Origin: Prostheceraeus crozeri | Lineage: Eukaryota; Platyhelminthes; Polycladida; Euryleptidae | Direction: 5' to 3' | Length of the DNA: 64,000 nucleotides | Assembly (NCBI GenBank): GCA_907163375.1 | Contig: CAJQUW010014359.1 | Coordinates: 496,001 to 560,000, forward strand | Shown: positions 60,138-64,000 of the stretch, piece after piece | How the letters are laid out: every line of letters begins with the position of its first letter | How positions within the stretch are numbered: position 1 is the stretch's first letter | The notes under the pieces: generated by a model | Seen by the model: only the letters and a program-made list of their open reading frames with translations | What the model was told of the DNA's origin: nothing | Database searches by the model: none | Position numbers and translations under genes: made by a program

Positions 60138-60650
60138 TTAGAATTTTGCTAGACCAGCTCCGCTACAGCTTTGCTGGTTAGACCGAAGGTTGCTGCTCAC
60201 GCCATTACCTCTTATTTCTTCAATTGTTTTTTCATTATGTTTACTATCAGACGGAGCTCCGCTCCTCAAGGTTTCACCCCCCACAGCTATGTTAGCAATT
60301 TTATTTTTTGTTTCCTCTGAAAGTTTTTTTAAATTTTTTAGTTCTTCGGAATCATTCCTAAGTTTACGAATAGCTTCTAGTTGTTTTAATTCGTTTTGTG
60401 ATTTAACAGCATTTGATATTGCACTAGCTGTACTACCTATAGCAGCTGCTCCTTTTGCAGCAGATGTAATAAAATCTTTATTATTTTTAATTAAGTTAAC
60501 GATACTACCAATACCAGAAAAGATGCCATCTCCTTCTTTTTGAACGGTTTCTCTATTATCATAATGGTAAACAGGATTCATACGTGGTTCATGAGCAATT
60601 TTTTGATTTGAAGCAAAATGTTTAAGATTGTGTTTATAAATTATAGGCAT
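60138..60650 (-). CDS. Small amphipathic virion-type protein (possible membrane-active or minor capsid protein)
   Basis: An intact 170-codon frame from ATG 60650. After a basic N-terminus, residues 40-82 form a glycine/alanine-rich amphipathic stretch (GDGIFSGIGSIVNLIKNN, then FITSAAKGAAAIGSTASAIS). Residues ~84-120 are a charged helix (KSQNELKQLEAIRKLR onward). The pattern of an early GxGIF..I segment followed by a helical region recalls adenovirus protein VI-like lytic proteins placed beside the capsid gene. Two GC-rich hairpin units lie inside it, encoding residues 125-133 (GETLRSGAP) and 154-165, so much of the C-terminal tail is insert-derived and probably dispensable. Its function is inferred from composition and place. 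Confidence 0.5.
   Translation of the reverse strand: MPIIYKHNLKHFASNQKIAHEPRMNPVYHYDNRETVQKEGDGIFSGIGSIVNLIKNNKDFITSAAKGAAAIGSTASAISNAVKSQNELKQLEAIRKLRNDSEELKNLKKLSEETKNKIANIAVGGETLRSGAPSDSKHNEKTIEEIRGNGVSSNLRSNQQSCSGAGLAKF
60156..60191 (-). repeat. Triple-hairpin unit in the C-terminus of the amphipathic protein gene
   Basis: On the minus strand: stem AACC/GGT with loop TTC, stem CAGC/GCTG with loop AAA, stem AGC/GCT with loop GGA, with short spacers. GC-rich in an AT-rich gene; in frame. Confidence 0.65.
60253..60278 (-). repeat. Double-hairpin unit inside the amphipathic protein gene
   Basis: On the minus strand: stem GGT/ACC with loop GAA, spacer TTGA, then a perfect 5-bp stem GGAGC/GCTCC with loop GGA. 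It encodes GETLRSGAP in frame. Confidence 0.72.
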
Positions 60651-60703
60651 TTTTTAGTAATAAATTTGACTTTTGAGAAAAAATATTTACGTTAATATTT
60701 ACG

Positions 60704-61591
60704 CTAAGATTTACGTTTGTGAATGGACAACAACTTCGAGATAACTTTATTAATTGACTGTTGCACTTTATCTATTGCGTCAAGTAGCGTGTGATGTACT
60801 TTAATTTCTTTTCTATTAACTTGCATTTTCTGCTGATTAATCTTCAATGCCGTTTTAAGTGCATTTAACTTAATTTTAAAAACATCTAATTGTCTTTTAA
60901 CAGAATCTAACTGTTCTTTATTTTCTTTAGAGTTTTCTTGTAAATTTTTCTTTAATTCATTTTCTAAATTGATTTTAAGAGTTTTCATTGTATCAACTTT
61001 TTGATTAAGTGAGTTTACTTCATTTATTATTCTATTCATCTTTTTCATTTGTTGAGTAATTTTAGAACTTAATTCATCAACACTTTTTTGGAATGTAGTT
61101 TGTAACTGCTTTAAATTTTTTTTAATTCTTTCAGGAAGTTTTTCTATTTCATCTTCTAATTGTTCTTCTAACATTTTGATCTGATGTTTATTTTTAATGA
61201 CTGCAGATTTTAAATTTAAAGAAAGTAATATTAAAATTTTTGATTGTTCAGAAATCTTTTTAAAAAGTTTTGCTATATCTGCTTCTAGCTCTCTATCCAT
61301 TTTATCAAGTTTTAATAATTTTTCGTTTAATGATTTGTCATTAAGTTTTAGCAACTTTAATTCATTCATCAGTGGAACCAAAACATCGTTTATATATTTT
61401 TCCTTTAAATCATTGATTTGTGTATCAACATATTATTTATTTGTTAACTCTGTATTTTGTTGCGGAAGAATAGAAAGATGCAATGGACCAGATAAAACGT
61501 CTCCAGTTTTCATGATATAATTTTCTATCTCTATTTCTAATTCACGATTATTCGGGATATATGCACCTCCACCAACATTTGGTAACATCAT
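60704..61591 (-). pseudogene. Coiled-coil fibre-like virion protein, interrupted by one in-frame TAA
   Basis: ATG 61591 opens a frame beginning MMLPNVGGGAYIPNNRELEI and then GDVLSGPLHLSILPQQ. It meets TAA at 61433-61435 right after LTNK, and the frame then continues unshifted with YVDTQINDL to the stop at 60704. The 'G-x-L-x-GPL ... NK-x-YVD' layout is a known signature at the start of phage and virus fibre/appendage proteins, here divided by the stop. The remaining ~240 codons are almost pure heptad coiled coil (KLDKMDRELEADIAKLFKKI and many similar). A trimeric fibre or spike attached to the capsid is a reasonable inference. Only the shorter downstream frame would escape the stop, from a later start. 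Confidence 0.6.
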
Positions 61592-61696
61592 TTTTAAAAC
61601 AATAAAAAAGTAAAATTTTTTCTAATAAAAATAAAAAAATAAAATTTTTTCTAATAAAAATAAAAAAATAAAATTTTTTCTAATAAAAATAAAAAA
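61592..61696. promoter_or_regulatory. Divergent intergenic promoter region with three 29-bp tandem repeats
   Basis: A 105-base gap between the leftward virion block and the rightward replication block. From 61611 to 61697 it consists of three exact tandem 29-bp units of A/T only (core AAAATTTTTTCTAATAAAAA), the last ending on the A of the 61697 start codon. It is the natural place for divergent promoters; the activity is inferred. Confidence 0.6.
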
Positions 61697-62986
61697 ATGG
61701 AAAATCCAAATTTAAAAAAATTATATTCGCCCGCATCATCCTGTTCTTCTTATTCGACGAGATCAACGGGATTTGAAAATAAATGTTTTGATAATAATAA
61801 TAATAATAATAATCCATGTATAGATGTTAATATTTTATTTCTATTACAAGCCGAAATATTTAGAGAACAAACAAAAGGTTTACCTTCTATAGAAACTAAT
61901 TATTGTTTATTTCCAGGTGAACCATTTATTAAATTTATGGAGATTGTAAGTAAATATAATGATGTAGCTTATGTTGAATTAAATAAAGAAAATATGGTTA
62001 TAATAGGTCATAATAATGTTTATGGATTTATTAGAGCAGTGTTACCAATTAGTAATACTGATTGGATAGAAACTAAAATTATCAATTATATCAATATTAA
62101 AGAATTAGTTAAAAAATTAAAATCTTTTTCCAAAGAAAAAATAAGATTATTTGTTGATGAACAAAATCAATATAACATTCACATAGAGAGTAAAAAACAT
62201 AATGAAGAATTATTATGTCAAGTTTATTATAGAGACACAATTTATAAACAAGAAACATTAGAAATGCCGCAAAGATATGATGATGATACGTACATAGGAT
62301 TATATTCCAACTTAAATATTAATTTATTAAAATCTTATATAAATGGTTTAGCTCAACAAGAGAAAATTTATATGTGGACTACACCTTATACTATTAACAA
62401 TGACCATAATCATAATAAACGAACCGAAGGTTCTAGGGCTTTGCCCGATCTTAAAGAATCTTATGATAATAATGATGATTCTGTAACATCTGAAAAAGGT
62501 GTAAATGGTAAAAAAGATTATAAAAATATTAGTAATTATAAAAATTTATCTAAATTTCATTTTCTTACAATTGAAAATAATAATGATGGTATAGTTGAAG
62601 ATACTGTTAGACAACTATGTGTCGGGTCTACAAAATTTAAATTAGGATTTACATCTAATGAATTTAAAATTTTATCATCTTTAATAAAAACTAAAAGTGA
62701 TTCAGATTATAGTGGTGTTATTAAATTTTCCAAAAGAGATCAAAGACCAATATTTTTCTCTATTATATTATTATCAGATAAGAAATGTAATTTAGAATTA
62801 GATATTCCAATAAGAGAATGGTATCCTATCATGGAAGGGCATCCTATACCAAAAAGTGTAATTTATGATGATGAAGAAACAATTTATGATGATGATGAAG
62901 AATCAATTTATGATGATGAAGAATCAATAGTTAGTGAAAATAAATTTAAATTATCTTTTGATAAAACATTATATGATGAAACTTAA
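61697..62986 (+). CDS. Unidentified 429-aa protein of the polymerase-side module (possible sliding-clamp fold)
   Basis: An intact frame from ATG 61697. Residues ~33-39 are an asparagine run from an AAT repeat. Residues ~72-165 contain a helix (GEPFIKFMEIVSKY), strands (DVAYVELNKENMVIIGHNNV) and INIKELVKKLKSFSKEKIRL, an arrangement that resembles the first domain of PCNA; residues ~310-385 (KFKLGFTSNEFKILSSLI onward) could be the second. No catalytic motif is evident. Between them lies a low-complexity insert, including a GC-rich double hairpin encoding residues 242-250 (TEGSRALP). The C-terminus is acidic with repeats of YDDEES. It starts a rightward pair with DNA polymerase B, 173 bases upstream of it, which fits a replication role. 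The clamp idea is only my reading of the secondary-structure pattern. Confidence 0.4.
   Translation: MENPNLKKLYSPASSCSSYSTRSTGFENKCFDNNNNNNNPCIDVNILFLLQAEIFREQTKGLPSIETNYCLFPGEPFIKFMEIVSKYNDVAYVELNKENMVIIGHNNVYGFIRAVLPISNTDWIETKIINYINIKELVKKLKSFSKEKIRLFVDEQNQYNIHIESKKHNEELLCQVYYRDTIYKQETLEMPQRYDDDTYIGLYSNLNINLLKSYINGLAQQEKIYMWTTPYTINNDHNHNKRTEGSRALPDLKESYDNNDDSVTSEKGVNGKKDYKNISNYKNLSKFHFLTIENNNDGIVEDTVRQLCVGSTKFKLGFTSNEFKILSSLIKTKSDSDYSGVIKFSKRDQRPIFFSIILLSDKKCNLELDIPIREWYPIMEGHPIPKSVIYDDEETIYDDDEESIYDDEESIVSENKFKLSFDKTLYDET
62421..62446 (+). repeat. Double-hairpin unit in the 429-aa protein gene
   Basis: Stem GAACC/GGTTC with loop GAA, spacer TA, stem GGGC/GCCC with loop TTT. In frame, encoding TEGSRALP. 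The core is identical, except for one base in the second loop, to the unit in the polymerase gene at 63414. Confidence 0.85.
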
Positions 62987-63159
62987 TATGAGAAAACTTA
63001 ATATGATAAAACTTAATGTGATAAAGAAAAAAAAATAACTAAAGAACGTGAAATATATAATAATATAAAATAAAACTCAAGTCCTAGATATTAGAATGTT
63101 TATATCTAAAATTAAAACACAATTTTTTTCTTAAATTTTCTCTAAAAAAATTTAAAAAA

Positions 63160-64000
63160 ATGGAAAATACCAAGTTTTATTGTGTCTTATGTAAAAAAAA
63201 GTTGCAAACAAAAAGAAGTTATCAATCTCATTTAAATAGTAAATTGCATTTACAAAATGTAGAACGAGTTGATGAAGGAAATATATTAAAATTAAATAGT
63301 TATAAAAACTATCTAGAAACATTGCCTACTGATATAAAAGTTAAAAAAATGTTTGATGATTATTCACATTCGGAATATAAAAAAGTTTTTAATAGTGAAG
63401 ATGAGACCATACAAACCGAAGGTTCTAGGGCTTCGCCCGTAACAGATGGAAGATATTTATTTAGCGATACTGATGAATTTGATGAAGCTGAACGTAACGA
63501 TGAAGCCTTAGCAAATATAAAATATTTATTTAATCAGTCTTTTGAATATAATGAAACCGATAAAACTTTTTCTGATATTCTAACCAACTTTTCTAATATA
63601 TTTAAGAAATCTTTCAAATGTTATATGAATGTAGAAGTACTTTATACAAAAAATGGATCTGATGGAATTCCTAAAGAAATAATACAAGGACATTTTACAA
63701 AGTCACAAGAAATTCATAATGTAAATAATATACAACCCATATTTCAATCGATGATACTTAAATTAGAAAATTGTATAATTGAAGCCCAGTTAAGTGAATC
63801 TGGTTGGAGATTTGTTAAAATACTATCTAAGAAAATAGTAATTGATAAATATAAAAATAATACTGGTGGTAGTTATGTTCCTTTACCTTTCAGTTCACCT
63901 CAATTAATCAACATAAAAAATGAAGATGATTATTGTTTTCTGTGGAGTATTATAGCACATTTACATCCTGCAGAATATCATAAAGAAAGACTAAGTCATT
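63160..64000 (+). CDS. Polinton-type DNA polymerase B, N-terminal part (runs off the window)
   Basis: Opens at ATG 63160 and stays open for 280 codons to the window edge. It begins with a C2H2 zinc finger (YCVLCKKKL, then HLNSKLH). From residue ~145 it matches the N-terminal region of protein-primed polymerases of polintons: FTKSQEIHNVNNIQP, ESGWRFVKILSKKIV, NTGGSYVPLPFSSPQL and then NEDDYCFLWSIIAHLHPAEY, a highly conserved block of this group. The exonuclease and polymerase domains must follow beyond 64000. A protein-primed polymerase copies the linear element from its terminal repeats. A double-hairpin unit encodes residues 85-93 (TEGSRASP). No break is seen in the part present. Confidence 0.78.
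   Translation, partial: MENTKFYCVLCKKKLQTKRSYQSHLNSKLHLQNVERVDEGNILKLNSYKNYLETLPTDIKVKKMFDDYSHSEYKKVFNSEDETIQTEGSRASPVTDGRYLFSDTDEFDEAERNDEALANIKYLFNQSFEYNETDKTFSDILTNFSNIFKKSFKCYMNVEVLYTKNGSDGIPKEIIQGHFTKSQEIHNVNNIQPIFQSMILKLENCIIEAQLSESGWRFVKILSKKIVIDKYKNNTGGSYVPLPFSSPQLINIKNEDDYCFLWSIIAHLHPAEYHKERLSH
63414..63438 (+). repeat. Double-hairpin unit in the polymerase B gene
   Basis: Stem AACC/GGTT with loop GAA, spacer CTA, stem GGGC/GCCC with loop TTC. Encodes TEGSRASP in the same reading phase as the copy at 62421. Confidence 0.85.

Larger units (their letters stand above)
55420..64000. mobile_element. Integrated polinton/adintovirus-like element (left part; right end outside window)
   Basis: A block of markedly higher AT content with tightly packed genes: adenain-type protease (+); integrase with phospholipase domain, small hydrophobic protein, double jelly-roll type major capsid protein, membrane-active-like protein and fibre-like protein (all -); an unidentified replication-side protein and polinton-type DNA polymerase B (+). 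Integrase, protease, capsid and protein-primed polymerase together define the Maverick/Polinton class; the phospholipase A2 domain points to the adintovirus side. The start is set at the AG before the first 17-mer repeat and is a guess. No packaging ATPase is seen in this part. Two structural genes carry in-frame stops, so this copy is at least partly decayed. Confidence 0.85.

Noticed and set aside
58710..61591. Alternative genetic code reading stops as sense in the virus-like element
   Set aside because: One interruption is TAG and the other TAA, and other genes of the element end normally with such codons; simple decay explains this better.

Overview
The window is AT-rich metazoan genomic DNA, most probably from a marine invertebrate. 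The evidence is one exon of an arrestin-domain (ARRDC-type) gene with good splice sites, the variety of animal transposon superfamilies (Crypton, P, hAT, MULE, Penelope-like, LINE) and an integrated polinton/adintovirus-like element. I cannot name the species. Only one stretch looks like host protein-coding sequence (9253-9641). Nearly everything else that can be recognised is mobile DNA at different stages of decay, separated by long non-coding stretches in which I see nothing.

Layout. 1-9000: the 3' end of a LINE, then non-coding DNA, then a 767-bp hairpin-forming inverted repeat. Clusters of short GAGTTAACTC-like motifs flank this repeat directly, and a further cluster lies at 5.2 kb. 9.0-14 kb: a tRNA-like sequence, the arrestin exon, an intact Crypton tyrosine recombinase and a decayed P-type transposase. 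14-34 kb: mostly non-coding, with fragments of two Penelope-like elements and two LINEs, a 1030-bp element with CCAAGC-rich ends and a 261-bp MITE. 34.1-47.2 kb: a MULE transposon with 1154-bp nearly identical terminal inverted repeats. It contains a Penelope-like element of N-terminal GIY-YIG (Naiad-like) design and a second insertion that splits the MULE gene. That second insertion itself carries a hAT element (8-bp duplication GCTTGATT) and a P element (8-bp duplication ATTTACAT). 47-55 kb: non-coding, plus a LINE reverse transcriptase cut precisely by a hAT-like element (8-bp duplication CCTCATAG).

55.4 kb to the window end is the most interesting part: a very AT-rich integrated polinton/adintovirus-like genome. 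A left end with repeated 17-mers leads into an adenain-type protease (+). A leftward virion block follows: a phospholipase A2 domain fused to a DDE integrase, a small glycine-rich hydrophobic protein, a major capsid protein interrupted by one in-frame stop, a small membrane-active-like protein, and a coiled-coil fibre-like protein also interrupted by one stop. A rightward block then holds a 429-aa protein that may be a sliding clamp (weak) and the N-terminal part of a polinton-type DNA polymerase B running off the window. The right end and any packaging ATPase are not visible.

Scattered through this element are short GC-rich units made of two or three adjacent hairpins with 3-nt loops. At least six lie inside or at the ends of viral reading frames, two of them encoding the same peptide in unrelated genes, and one at the exact junction of the phospholipase and integrase domains. 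They resemble in form the double-hairpin elements of fungal mitochondria and the in-gene palindromic elements of Rickettsia, and I regard them as the best candidate for an undescribed system here. All assignments are by reading motifs; no database or structure search was run.
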